From Lachnospiraceae bacterium (GTDB taxonomy: Bacteria > Bacillota > Clostridia > Lachnospirales > Lachnospiraceae), in the NCBI GenBank assembly GCA_017427685.1, contig JAFRSH010000002.1, forward strand, positions 62,001 to 126,000: a DNA stretch of 64,000 nucleotides, read 5' to 3'. The translations under genes were made by a program, and so were the position numbers. Every line of letters begins with the position of its first letter. Position 1 is the stretch's first letter. The notes below the pieces were generated by a model, which saw only the letters and a list, made by a program, of their open reading frames with translations, did no database searches and was not told the origin of the DNA. Below, piece after piece: positions 1-9,766 of the stretch.

Positions 1-298
1 GCTTGTCGGCTGCTTCCTTGGTAAGACCTTTAGCCTTGCGAAGCTCGAACAGAAGGTCTGCGTAACGCGCTGTGTCAGGTGATGTCGCAGGATCTATGAC
101 CGCGAAATTAACGTTCACTCCAAGCGCTTTCGCCTTCTCATTGATCTGTGCAGGATCTCCGAGCACAACGGGATCTGCAAGCTTCTCATTAACAAGTATC
201 TCCGCTGCACGTAATGTACGGTCGTCGTCTCCTTCCGGAAGGACAATCTTCTTGATGTTCGCTGCTGCTTTTGCTCTGATCTTATCTATTAAACTCAT
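1..298 (-). CDS. pta: Phosphate acetyltransferase, N-terminal part (runs off window)
   Basis: Only the first 99 codons lie in the window; the gene continues past base 1. The translation begins MSLIDKIRAKAAANIKKIVL and contains LPEGDDDRTLRAAEI, the N-terminal pattern of the PTA/PTB acyltransferase family, closer to Pta than to phosphate butyryltransferase. Pta interconverts acetyl-CoA and acetyl phosphate in the cytoplasm for ATP-yielding acetate formation. The start at 298 is supported by an AGGAG 6-7 bases upstream. It lies 16 bases downstream of buk on the same strand, so the two are almost certainly co-transcribed. The partner kinase here is a butyrate kinase rather than acetate kinase, so a wider acyl range is possible. 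Substrate choice cannot be decided from this fragment. Confidence 0.88.
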   Translation of the reverse strand, partial: MSLIDKIRAKAAANIKKIVLPEGDDDRTLRAAEILVNEKLADPVVLGDPAQINEKAKALGVNVNFAVIDPATSPDTARYADLLFELRKAKGLTKEAADK

Positions 299-314
299 AA
301 TTATTCTCCTTTCT

Positions 315-1433
315 TTAAAGATCCGTCCCTTCAAATCCGTCCCACACATTCTTCCCGGAGTACGTCAGCGGCGTGATCTTTCCGCGGAGCACATCGAGCG
401 CGGGCAGTGCGAGCGCCTCCTGCTCCATTTCACCGGGATACTGTGTGATGGGTGCGATGAATCCGCATCTCTCCTTGATGGTTGCTTCAACATCGGGGAA
501 GCGCAGGAGCCCTCCGGTGAGCAGGATCCCGTCAACCTTGCCGCAGAGAACCGCAGCCATCGATCCGATCATCTTGCAGATCTGGTAGAGCATCGTGTTC
601 CAAACGATCGTTGCTTTCTTGTCGCCCTTGTCAACGAGCGCATGGATCGTGTCGGAATTCGAAGTCCCGAAGAACTCAACGAATCCGCCGGCACGTGAGC
701 ACTTGAGACGCACGTCCGCAAGTGTGTGATCCTCGAGGTAATCAAGGAGCGAAAGAACAGGCACCGATCCGATCCTTGTGGGAGAAAAAGCACCTTCGCC
801 GTCGGCGCCCATGTTGCCGTCAACCATGCGACCGTGATCGTGTGCACTGACTGTGATACCGCCGTCGATATGAGCTACGATGAAGTTGCAGTCCTCGTAT
901 GCTTTGTTCATAACGTTCTTTGCATGATACTTGGCAACAGCCTTCTGATTAAGGACATGTGAGTGTGAAACCCGGTAGATGCCCTTGATGCCCGTAAGAC
1001 GTGCGTATTCGCAGTACTCGTCGGTATTGGTGGGATCGAGTGTATATGCGGGACGACCGGTCTCGCAGGCAAACTTCCACGCAAGCATAACGCCGAGCTT
1101 GGCGGGATGCTCCGAACCGCCGACCGCATCGCAGGTGTCCTTGAACATCTTCTCATCGATCACGGTTATACCGCCGGGCTGTGTGCAAGCACTTCCTCCG
1201 CGTCCGACGAAAGCGTCGATATCAGAGGGCTTGTAGCCGCGGCTGCTTAACATATCCATTATAACCTGATATCTGAAATCAAGCTGGTTGTTTACATGAG
1301 GAAACTTTAGCAATACATCCGCATCATGAAAAAGGCTTTCTTCGAACAGAACCTCTTCGTCCTTAAACAGTGTGACCTTTGTAGATGTCGATCCCGGATT
1401 GATTGCGAGTATCAGTTTTTCTTTGTTGTCCAT
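315..1433 (-). CDS. buk: Butyrate kinase
   Basis: A 372-residue member of the acetate/butyrate kinase (ASKHA) family, close to the usual ~355. The phosphate-1 motif NPGSTSTKV is at residues 13-21, followed by VGRGG near residue 78 and AHIDGGITV near 190. The C-terminal GILLTGG element completes the adenosine-binding fold. It converts butyryl phosphate and ADP to butyrate and ATP, the last step of the kinase route of butyrate fermentation; some members act on branched acyl phosphates. It is first in a minus-strand unit with pta 16 bases behind it. The usual clostridial order is ptb then buk, so a buk-then-pta arrangement is not the textbook butyrate operon. Family assignment is secure; in vivo substrate is inferred. 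Confidence 0.93.
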   Translation of the reverse strand: MDNKEKLILAINPGSTSTKVTLFKDEEVLFEESLFHDADVLLKFPHVNNQLDFRYQVIMDMLSSRGYKPSDIDAFVGRGGSACTQPGGITVIDEKMFKDTCDAVGGSEHPAKLGVMLAWKFACETGRPAYTLDPTNTDEYCEYARLTGIKGIYRVSHSHVLNQKAVAKYHAKNVMNKAYEDCNFIVAHIDGGITVSAHDHGRMVDGNMGADGEGAFSPTRIGSVPVLSLLDYLEDHTLADVRLKCSRAGGFVEFFGTSNSDTIHALVDKGDKKATIVWNTMLYQICKMIGSMAAVLCGKVDGILLTGGLLRFPDVEATIKERCGFIAPITQYPGEMEQEALALPALDVLRGKITPLTYSGKNVWDGFEGTDL

Positions 1434-1603
1434 TTTGAGAGTTCCTCTGCTTTCTAAAAGTTCTCACATATATTAGCAGAAGTTTTTATAGATTTAAAGC
1501 ATATTATTATCTTTTGTATCCATAATTGTATCCCAAAGTATAGATCTAGAAATACCCCCCCATCTGGTTTTATAATCCGTACTGGACACGATAATTTGCA
1601 ATA

Positions 1604-1743
1604 GCCGTGACGCGCCCGTCTGCTTTTCGCGAACCTATTGAGGACGTCAGCACTTAGCGCCGGTGTTTTCGGCGCTTAGTACTGCTACGTCCGAATATAG
1701 AGCGAGAGCGAGTTCACGGAAAGTACGACGTGGCAGTCACGGC
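1604..1743. repeat. Long imperfect inverted repeat in the buk-purC gap
   Basis: The 448-base gap between buk and purC (1434-1881) holds no gene. Bases 1604-1611 (GCCGTGAC) pair perfectly with 1736-1743 (GTCACGGC). Inside lie further matching blocks: CGTC/GACG, CTTTtCG..GAAC against its partner, GGACGT/ACGTCC, and a central TAGCGCCG/CGGCGCTTA stem with a short T-rich loop near 1670. The right arm carries about 13 extra bases. The whole could fold as one hairpin of about 140 nt. It may be a MITE-like element, a structured RNA or a terminator complex between divergent genes. I do not recognise a known family. Confidence 0.5.
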
Positions 1744-1778
1744 GTAGTGAAAATCCTAAAATAGTATGAAATCACACC

Positions 1779-1807
1779 TTGCCCCAAAGCGGTATTTGAT
1801 ATATAAT
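1779..1807 (+). promoter_or_regulatory. purC promoter
   Basis: A sigma-A type promoter: TTGCCC at 1779-1784, a 17-base spacer and a perfect TATAAT at 1802-1807. The predicted leader carries a small perfect hairpin, GCAGGC-TATAT-GCCTGC at 1822-1838. No purine riboswitch consensus was seen. Confidence 0.7.
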
Positions 1808-1881
1808 CTTTCCTCGTGACAGCAGGCTATATGCCTGCACAAGAAAGTATTCACATACCGCTTCCGGTGAAAGGACGAGAG

Positions 1882-2757
1882 ATGAAAGAATTTAAGCCCG
1901 TTAAAGAAGGTAAGGTCAGAGAGATCTACGACCTTGGCGACAGCCTCGTGATCGCCGCAACAGACCGCATCAGCTGCTTTGATGTGATCCTTGACAACAT
2001 CGTTACAGGAAAGGGTGCGGTTCTCACCCAGATGTCGAAGTTCTTCTTCGATCTCACAAAGGATATTATCGGGAACCACATGATCAGTACCGATGCAGCA
2101 GACATGCCCGAGTTTTTCAGAACAGACCGTTTCAAGAACAGGGTCATGCTCGTAAAGAAGCTTGAGATGCTCCCCGTTGAGTGCATCGTCAGAGGTTATA
2201 TCACAGGTTCGGGCTGGAAGAGCTACTGCGCAAACGGAACAGTCTGCGGTATCAAGCTCCCCGAGGGTCTTAAGGAAAGCGACAAGCTCCCTGAGCCCAT
2301 TTACACACCTTCCACGAAGGCTGAGATCGGCGATCATGACGAGAACATCAGCTACGAGCAGTCGATCGATCACCTCGAAAAAGTTTTCCCCGGAAAAGGA
2401 CTTGAGTACGCGACCAAGCTTCGCGACATGTCCATTGCTATCTATAAAAAGGCAGCCGATTTCGCTGCTACAAAGGGTATCATAATCGCAGACACAAAGT
2501 TTGAGTTCGGTCTTGATGAGAACGGCGAGATCGTTGTCGGTGACGAGATGCTCACACCCGATTCTTCGAGATTCTGGCCCGCAGCCACCTACGAGCCCGG
2601 CCACGGACAGCCTTCGTTCGATAAGCAGTTCGCACGCGACTGGCTCACCGCCAACAAGGACAAGGGCTGGAAGCTTCCCAAGGACGTTGAGGACAAGACC
2701 ATCGCCATCTACCTTGAAGGTTATGAGAAACTCACGGGGAAGAAGCTCGAGTTTTGA
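1882..2757 (+). CDS. purC: SAICAR synthetase (phosphoribosylaminoimidazole-succinocarboxamide synthase)
   Basis: Catalyses ATP-dependent joining of aspartate to CAIR, the eighth step of IMP synthesis. The protein is 291 aa, the longer PurC subtype. Visible motifs are KEGKVREIYDLGD (ATP-binding loop) at the N-terminus, ATDRISCFDVIL, ECIVRGYITGSGWKSY, IIADTKFEFG and DEMLTPDSSRFWP, all family hallmarks. An upstream in-frame ATG at 1816 exists, but the start at 1882 is preferred because AAGGAC lies 9 bases upstream and homology begins at MKEFKPVKEG. It has its own promoter and stands before gdhA, with purA and purB 4-7 kb further on, so purine genes are clustered but not in one transcript. Confidence 0.96.
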   Translation: MKEFKPVKEGKVREIYDLGDSLVIAATDRISCFDVILDNIVTGKGAVLTQMSKFFFDLTKDIIGNHMISTDAADMPEFFRTDRFKNRVMLVKKLEMLPVECIVRGYITGSGWKSYCANGTVCGIKLPEGLKESDKLPEPIYTPSTKAEIGDHDENISYEQSIDHLEKVFPGKGLEYATKLRDMSIAIYKKAADFAATKGIIIADTKFEFGLDENGEIVVGDEMLTPDSSRFWPAATYEPGHGQPSFDKQFARDWLTANKDKGWKLPKDVEDKTIAIYLEGYEKLTGKKLEF

Positions 2758-2807
2758 AACATAAGCGTTAAAGCCAAAAATAATGGTAAAATTCTTGAGT
2801 TTTCCAC

Positions 2808-2837
2808 TTGACAAAGGGAAAAGCACTGCACTATATT
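2808..2837 (+). promoter_or_regulatory. gdhA promoter
   Basis: TTGACA at 2808-2813, 18-base spacer, TATATT at 2832-2837. A small dyad, CACTA...TAGTG, overlaps the -10. Transcription would start near 2844, only about a dozen bases before a terminator hairpin. Confidence 0.75.
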
Positions 2838-2855
2838 AATGTAGTGAAGGCAAGG

Positions 2856-2891
2856 GCGTCTTTGAGTCAAGGGACTCATAGGCGCTTTTTT
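2856..2891 (+). terminator. Leader attenuator of gdhA
   Basis: Arms 2856-2868 (GCGTCTTTGAGTC) and 2873-2885 (GACTCATAGGCGC) form a 13-position stem with one mismatch and one G-U pair, loop AAGG, followed by six T. It sits immediately after the gdhA promoter and about 105 bases before the start codon. It therefore cannot be the terminator of purC alone and is best read as a transcription attenuator. The preceding AAGGCAAGGGCGTC may be an antiterminator or protein-binding element. From memory, similar leaders precede nitrogen-assimilation genes in Clostridia, but I cannot verify this here. Confidence 0.7.
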
Positions 2892-2918
2892 CACTTTTTT
2901 ACACGTAAACACGTATGA

Positions 2919-4343
<1,425 letters not shown>

Positions 4344-4349
4344 TCTAAC

Positions 4350-4378
4350 TTGTATGTGAATTCAACCTAAGGTATAAT
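4350..4378 (+). promoter_or_regulatory. glnN promoter
   Basis: TTGTAT at 4350-4355, exactly 17 bases, TATAAT at 4373-4378. It lies just after the gdhA stop, showing glnN is transcribed separately. Confidence 0.75.
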
Positions 4379-4383
4379 CATAC

Positions 4384-4413
4384 ACGGATCCGGGCAGGGA
4401 TGCCCGGGTCCGT
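4384..4413 (+). promoter_or_regulatory. Stable hairpin at the 5' end of the glnN leader
   Basis: Arms ACGGATCCGGGCA (4384-4396) and TGCCCGGGTCCGT (4401-4413) pair over 13 positions with one G-U, loop GGGA. It begins about where transcription from the promoter above would start and ends 36 bases before the glnN ATG. There is no T-run, so it is more likely a leader or RNA-stability element than a terminator. It may serve as the gdhA 3' end for read-through transcripts. Confidence 0.6.
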
Positions 4414-4449
4414 TATGACGCTTATTTGCACCGACGAAAGGAATCCGGA

Positions 4450-6546
4450 ATGGAAAACGTTACAGATTTTTTTGGAAGCCTTGTGTTTGACGACAGGGTA
4501 ATGAAAGAGAAATTGTCCGAGGAGGTTTATAATTCTCTTCGGAAGACGATCGACGAGGGTACGGCGCTTGACAAGAGTGTGGCCAATGCCGTTGCCGATG
4601 CCATGAAGGATTGGGCCGTTTCGAAAGGCGCAACACATTACACACATTGGTTTCAGCCGCTCACGGGAGTTACGGCCGAGAAGCATGACAGCTTTATCGA
4701 GCCTTCATCCGCAGGCAGCGTGATCCTTGAATTCTCGGGCAAGGAGCTCATCAAAGGAGAGCCTGACGCATCATCCTTCCCTTCGGGCGGGATCAGGGCG
4801 ACCTTTGAGGCAAGGGGATATACCGCATGGGATCCCACATCCTACGCCTTCATCAAAGACAGAACCCTCTGTATTCCTACGGCGTTCTGTTCATACGGCG
4901 GCGAGGCTCTCGACAAGAAGACTCCGCTGCTTCGTTCCATGGCTGCTATCAATAAGCAGGCTATGAGGATCCTGAAGCTTTTCGGCAGGGACGACGTGAA
5001 GTACGTATCGACATCTGTCGGAGCAGAACAGGAATACTTCCTTATTACCAAAGAGATGTACGAGAAGCGCCCCGACCTTCTCTTTACCGGAAGGACGCTC
5101 TTCGGTGCAAAGCCTCCCAAGGGGCAGGAAATGGATGACCACTACTTCGGAGTCATCAAGCCCCGCGTTGCCAAGTTCATGGAGGATCTCGACAACGAGC
5201 TTTGGAAGCTCGGGATCCTTGCCAAGACGGAGCACAACGAAGTTGCTCCTGCACAGCATGAGCTTGCGCCCATCTACACCACGACTAACGTCGCAACCGA
5301 TCACAACCAGCTCACGATGGAGATGATGCAGAAGATCGCAGCCCGTCACGGACTTGTGTGCCTCCTGCACGAGAAGCCCTTCGCGGGAGTGAACGGAAGC
5401 GGTAAACATAACAATTGGTCTATCTCGACCGACACCGGCGTGAACCTTCTTTCACCCGGCGCCACACCTTTCGAGAACGCACAGTTCCTGCTTTTCCTTT
5501 GCGCGGTCATCAAAGCGGTCGACGATTACCAGGACCTTCTGAGAATCTCGGTAGCAACAGCGGGCAACGATCACAGACTCGGTGCCAACGAAGCGCCTCC
5601 CGCAGTTGTGTCCATGTTCCTCGGCGACGAGCTCACAGCAGTGCTTGACGCGATCGAGAACGATACTCCCTACGAGGGAGCCAAGAAAGAGAAGATGAAG
5701 CTCGGCGTGGACGTTCTGCCCCGCTTTAACCGCGACACTACGGACCGCAACCGTACTTCGCCTTTCGCATTCACAGGTAACAAGTTTGAATTCAGAATGC
5801 TTGGCTCGAGCAACAGTATCGCTTGCGCCAACATCATGATAAACAGTGCGGTGGCAGAGAGCCTTAAGATCTACGCGGACGAGCTTGAGAGCGCCGCAGA
5901 CTTCGACGATGCGCTTCGCGCACTGCTGCGCAAGACCGTTAAAGAGCACAGAAAGATCCTCTTCAACGGCAACGGCTACGACGACGCATGGATCGAAGAA
6001 GCCACCAAGGTAAGAGGCCTGAGCAACTACAGGACCACACCGGACTGTATGCCTCACCTCCTCGACGAGAAGAACGTTACGATGCTCACATCTCACCGCG
6101 TATTCTCCGAGGTTGAGCTGAGGTCCCGCTGCGAGATCATGCTTGAGAATTACTGCAAGCAGGTGATCATCGAAGCAAACACCATGATATCCATGGTTCG
6201 TACGGGTTACATCCCTGCGATCATGTCCTACACGACCGAGCTCGCGAACGCGATCAATGTTAAAAGAGCTGCCGATGTTTCGGCGTCGCTCGGATATGAG
6301 ACGACCACACTTCGCAAGCTTTCATCCCTTAAGGACTTTATCGCTAGCAAGTGTGACGAGCTGAGTATCGAGCTCGAAACAGTCAGAGCCACCAAGGATA
6401 TCGAGAAGCAGTCGTACCTCATCAGAGACGAGCTGCTGCCCGCCATGAACGCACTCCGCACCATGGTGGATGAATCGGAAACCATGACTGCCGCAGACCG
6501 CTGGCCTTATCCGAGCTACGCGGATCTGTTGTTCAGCGTGAGATAA
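4450..6546 (+). CDS. glnN: Glutamine synthetase, type III
   Basis: ATP-dependent synthesis of glutamine from glutamate and ammonium. At 698 aa it fits the large GSIII family (~700-730) and not GSI (~450). Motifs: [20 protein letters not shown] in the N-terminal part, [57 protein letters not shown] and [13 protein letters not shown]. The start at 4450 has AAAGGA 8-12 bases upstream and matches the family N-terminus; a more distal ATG at 4426 lacks a good site. It consumes the glutamate made by neighbouring gdhA and supplies glutamine for purine synthesis, whose genes flank it. The leader hairpin suggests post-initiation control. Confidence 0.96.
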   Translation: MENVTDFFGSLVFDDRVMKEKLSEEVYNSLRKTIDEGTALDKSVANAVADAMKDWAVSKGATHYTHWFQPLTGVTAEKHDSFIEPSSAGSVILEFSGKELIKGEPDASSFPSGGIRATFEARGYTAWDPTSYAFIKDRTLCIPTAFCSYGGEALDKKTPLLRSMAAINKQAMRILKLFGRDDVKYVSTSVGAEQEYFLITKEMYEKRPDLLFTGRTLFGAKPPKGQEMDDHYFGVIKPRVAKFMEDLDNELWKLGILAKTEHNEVAPAQHELAPIYTTTNVATDHNQLTMEMMQKIAARHGLVCLLHEKPFAGVNGSGKHNNWSISTDTGVNLLSPGATPFENAQFLLFLCAVIKAVDDYQDLLRISVATAGNDHRLGANEAPPAVVSMFLGDELTAVLDAIENDTPYEGAKKEKMKLGVDVLPRFNRDTTDRNRTSPFAFTGNKFEFRMLGSSNSIACANIMINSAVAESLKIYADELESAADFDDALRALLRKTVKEHRKILFNGNGYDDAWIEEATKVRGLSNYRTTPDCMPHLLDEKNVTMLTSHRVFSEVELRSRCEIMLENYCKQVIIEANTMISMVRTGYIPAIMSYTTELANAINVKRAADVSASLGYETTTLRKLSSLKDFIASKCDELSIELETVRATKDIEKQSYLIRDELLPAMNALRTMVDESETMTAADRWPYPSYADLLFSVR

Positions 6547-6621
6547 ATTGATTTGCATCCGTAGCATGCGCCTTCCGGGGTGCACACAGCTAAATCCAAT
6601 CGGACGCAAAACGGGGTAAAC

Positions 6622-7896
6622 ATGAAAAACAGTGCAATTGTCGGGATCAACTGGGGAGACGAAGGAAAAGGACGTATGGTAGATCTTCTGACCGAGGATT
6701 TCGACGTGGTAGTCCGCTATCAGGGCGGTGGAAACGCAGGCCATACAGTCATTAATGAAAAGGGTAAGTTTGCGCTTCACCTTCTTCCGTCGGGAATCTT
6801 CCGTGACGGTGTTATGAACGTGCTCGGAAACGGTGTTGCACTCGACCCCGAGAATCTCATGAAGGAGATCGAGGAAGTTCGCGCCAAGGGTGTTGCGATC
6901 ACTCCCGACAACCTCCTTATCAGTGACAGAGCATCACTTCTTATGCCCTGGCACAGACAGCTTGACGGACTTGAGGAAGAAAGACTTGCGGACAAGAAGT
7001 TCGGTTCGACCAAGCAGGGTATCGCGCCTTTCTACTCAGACAAGTACCAGAAGAAGACAGTTCTTGCGGGAGAGCTTTTCTATCCCGATGAATTAAAGGA
7101 TCACCTTAAGGACCTCATGGAGTGGAAGAACCTCACTCTCACAGGAGTGTACGGTGCCGACCCCGTTACGGAGAAGGACATCGATGAGTGGATCAGGAAC
7201 TGCTGTGAGAAGATCAAGCCTTTCGTACGCAGTGCGTTCACCTTCTTAAAGGATGCACAGGGTGCAGGCAAGAAGATCCTTTTTGAGGCGCAGCTCGGTT
7301 CCCTCAGAGACCTTGACTACGGTATCCATCCCTACACCACTTCGTCGAACACGCTCGCTGCTTACGCCCCGATCGGATCGGGCTTCCCGGGCGCTGATAT
7401 AGACGATGTTATCGGTGTTGTTAAGGCTTACTCAACATGTGTCGGCGAAGGCCCCTTCGTTTGCGAGATGTTCGGAGAAGAAGCCGATGCGCTTCGCGAG
7501 GCAGGTGCCGAGTACGGTGCCAAGACGGGTCGTCCCCGTCGTGTAGGACCTATCGACATCGTTGCTACAAGGTACGGTGTTGAGGTTCAGAAGGCAACCA
7601 TGATCGCACTCACCAAGCTCGACGTTATGAGCTACATGAAGGAGATCCCGATCTGCGAGCGCTACGAAGTTGACGGCGTACAGACGGACGAGTTCCCCTT
7701 CCCCGTGCTTCTTTCAAAGGCACGTCCCGTTATGAAGACGATGCCCGGCTGGAACTGCGATATCAGCGGTGCGCGCAAGTTTGAAGACCTCCCTGTTGAG
7801 GCACGCAACTACGTTGAGTACGTTGAAAAGCAGATCGGATGTCCCATCAAGTACGTATCGGTAGGACCCGAGAGAGAGAGCATCATCATCCGCTGA
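6622..7896 (+). CDS. purA: Adenylosuccinate synthetase
   Basis: GTP-dependent condensation of IMP with aspartate, the first committed step to AMP. The protein is 424 aa, the normal length. The P-loop-like GINWGDEGKGRMVDLL is at residues 8-23, QGGGNAGHTV near 40, and GAKTGRPRRVGPID near 305. The C-terminus includes TMPGWNCDI. The ATG at 6622 gives the conserved N-terminus; a GGGG at 6612-6615 is a weak ribosome binding site. It lies 75 bases after glnN without a clear terminator between, so read-through from glnN is possible. purB follows after 86 bases, making an IMP-to-AMP pair. Confidence 0.96.
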   Translation: MKNSAIVGINWGDEGKGRMVDLLTEDFDVVVRYQGGGNAGHTVINEKGKFALHLLPSGIFRDGVMNVLGNGVALDPENLMKEIEEVRAKGVAITPDNLLISDRASLLMPWHRQLDGLEEERLADKKFGSTKQGIAPFYSDKYQKKTVLAGELFYPDELKDHLKDLMEWKNLTLTGVYGADPVTEKDIDEWIRNCCEKIKPFVRSAFTFLKDAQGAGKKILFEAQLGSLRDLDYGIHPYTTSSNTLAAYAPIGSGFPGADIDDVIGVVKAYSTCVGEGPFVCEMFGEEADALREAGAEYGAKTGRPRRVGPIDIVATRYGVEVQKATMIALTKLDVMSYMKEIPICERYEVDGVQTDEFPFPVLLSKARPVMKTMPGWNCDISGARKFEDLPVEARNYVEYVEKQIGCPIKYVSVGPERESIIIR

Positions 7897-7982
7897 GAAC
7901 ATTTTGTTATATGCGTTGAGCCGGAAGATGAGACCGGATCACATAAGCGTTAGATAAATACAGACAGGAGTACACAAAGATA

Positions 7983-9398
7983 ATGACGGACAAGTACGAA
8001 TCCCCCCTTTCATCACGTTACGCATCGGATTACATGTTAAACCTTTTTTCGAGCGATACGCGCTACCAGACATGGAGAAAGCTCTGGGTCGCGCTCGCAC
8101 GCGCGGAGCACAAGCTCGGCCTCAACGTCACCGAGGAACAGGTGAAGGAGCTTGAGGCACATCTTACCGACATCGATTACGATGTTGTTGCGGCTCGTGA
8201 GAAAGAGGTCCGCCACGACGTTATGGCACACGTTTATGCCTACGGACAGAAGGCTCCCGGCGCAGCAGGCATCATCCACCTCGGTGCGACGAGCTGCTAC
8301 GTTACAGACAACGCCGACGTCATCATCTACAGGAAGGGCCTTCAGTACCTCAGGGGCCAACTTCTTATCCTCATGAAGAACCTTGCGAAGTTCGCTGACG
8401 AGTACAAGGATCTTCCCACACTCGGCTACACACATTATCAGCCCGCGCAGCTCGTGACTGTCGGAAAGCGCGCTACGCTCTGGCTTCAGGACTACATGAC
8501 AGACCTTGAAGAGCTTGATTTCGTCATCGGTCAGATGAAGATGCTCGGATGCCGCGGAACTACAGGTACCGAGGCGAGCTTCATGGACCTCTTTGAGGGC
8601 GACGGCGACAAGATCGACGAGATGAACAGGATGATCGCCGCTGAATTTGATTTTGACAAGATCTTTGATGTGAGCGGACAGACCTACACAAGGAAGCTTG
8701 ACTCGAGGATCCTCAACGTACTTTCTTCGATCGCACAGTCCGCGTACAAGATGGCTAACGATATCCGCCTCCTGCAGCATGACCGTCAGGTGGAGGAGCC
8801 TTTTGAGAAGAACCAGATCGGTTCCTCGGCCATGGCCTACAAGCGTAATCCCATGAGAAGCGAACGCATATGTTCCCTCGCCCGTTATCTCATGGCTGAC
8901 GCAGCAAACGCTGCAATGACAGCATCGACACAGTGGCTTGAGAGAACGCTTGACGACTCCGCCAACAGACGTATCTCGCTTCCCGAGGGCTTCCTCGGAG
9001 CAGACGCAGTGCTTCGCCTCGCGATCAATGTGACTAACGGTATGGTTGTTAACAAGACCGTTATCGAGTCCGTTGTCAGGGAGTACCTTCCCTTCATCGC
9101 TACCGAGAACCTCATGATGGAGGCTGTTAAGGCCGGCGGAAACCGCCAGGATCTCCATGAGATCATCAGAACATGCTCGATGGAAGCAACCGCACGCATG
9201 AAGGAAGGCAAGAGCTGTGACCTCCTCGAGCGTCTCGACGCACAGAAGGAGTTCACGCTTTCGCTCGAAGAGATGCAGAAGGTTCTCGAGCCCTCACTCT
9301 ACATCGGCAGATGCCCTCAGCAGGTGGAAGCATTCCTCAAGAAGCTCGCTCCGATCCTTGAAGGAGTAAAAGCAAGCTCGGAAGAGATCAATGTTTGA
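7983..9398 (+). CDS. purB: Adenylosuccinate lyase
   Basis: Eliminates fumarate from SAICAR and from adenylosuccinate, so it serves both the purC product and the purA product encoded in this window. The 471-residue protein has the fumarase/aspartase superfamily signature GSSAMAYKRNPMRSE near residue 280 (flexible catalytic loop), HLGATSCYVTDNAD near 98 and TLGYTHYQPAQLVTVGKR near 145. ACAGGAG lies about 12 bases before the ATG. It is probably co-transcribed with purA. A terminator hairpin follows at 9455. Confidence 0.96.
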   Translation: MTDKYESPLSSRYASDYMLNLFSSDTRYQTWRKLWVALARAEHKLGLNVTEEQVKELEAHLTDIDYDVVAAREKEVRHDVMAHVYAYGQKAPGAAGIIHLGATSCYVTDNADVIIYRKGLQYLRGQLLILMKNLAKFADEYKDLPTLGYTHYQPAQLVTVGKRATLWLQDYMTDLEELDFVIGQMKMLGCRGTTGTEASFMDLFEGDGDKIDEMNRMIAAEFDFDKIFDVSGQTYTRKLDSRILNVLSSIAQSAYKMANDIRLLQHDRQVEEPFEKNQIGSSAMAYKRNPMRSERICSLARYLMADAANAAMTASTQWLERTLDDSANRRISLPEGFLGADAVLRLAINVTNGMVVNKTVIESVVREYLPFIATENLMMEAVKAGGNRQDLHEIIRTCSMEATARMKEGKSCDLLERLDAQKEFTLSLEEMQKVLEPSLYIGRCPQQVEAFLKKLAPILEGVKASSEEINV

Positions 9399-9454
9399 TA
9401 TTGAGAGAAAAAAGAATAGTTGATCATATACAAGGATAATTGATCATATATGAA

Positions 9455-9481
9455 GACGGCTGCCCGAAAAGGCAGCCGTTT
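9455..9481 (+). terminator. Terminator after purB
   Basis: ACGGCTGCC (9455-9463), loop CGAAAA, GGCAGCCGT (9470-9478), then TTT. A short direct repeat TGATCATATA precedes it at 9421 and 9441. The rest of the 368-base gap before the next gene holds the 60-bp repeat described separately and A/T-rich DNA without a clear promoter. Confidence 0.7.
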
Positions 9482-9509
9482 CTGCGATGTGTTAAATGCG
9501 ATTAGTTTC

Positions 9510-9569
9510 TTAACAAACCGAAGGAGTGAAATTTGTGCAAAATCACAACAATGATTTCCTTGACAAACG
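9510..9569 (+). repeat. 60-bp dispersed repeat, copy 1
   Basis: This stretch matches 13968-14027 at 56 of 60 positions in the same orientation. Both copies lie in non-coding DNA upstream of genes for secreted proteins, about 200-260 bases before the start codon. Both include AACAAACCGAAGG and AATTTGTGCAAAATCACAAC and end with CTTGACA, which resembles a -35 box. Neither copy has a convincing -10 at 16-18 bases. It may be a regulator-binding region, a small RNA or a mobile remnant. Confidence 0.8.
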
Positions 9570-9766
9570 TATTAAAACAGTATTTCCCCGGATGAAACCT
9601 TAGAGAATAATTCAACTAATAATTCATTATTACGAAAAACAGGTGAGTAAAAACTCAAAAAACGGGTACTAAAGGTAAACAGGAAAACAACAACTTGCAA
9701 TAGCAAGGATATTTGTTCGCCTGTATAGTGGGTACCCAAAACATATACACATTAATGGAGAAAAAG

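Noticed and set aside
1756..2826. A 356-codon minus-strand reading frame opposite purC
   Set aside because: It is the antisense shadow of purC, overlaps it fully, has no ribosome binding site and its product is unlike any protein family I know.
8037..9158. A 373-codon minus-strand frame opposite purB
   Set aside because: Antisense shadow of a secure purB gene; long only because of the codon bias of purB.
9510..9569. Repeat copies considered as promoters because of the terminal TTGACA
   Set aside because: Neither copy has a -10 at 16-18 bases, so a promoter call is not supported; kept only as a repeat.
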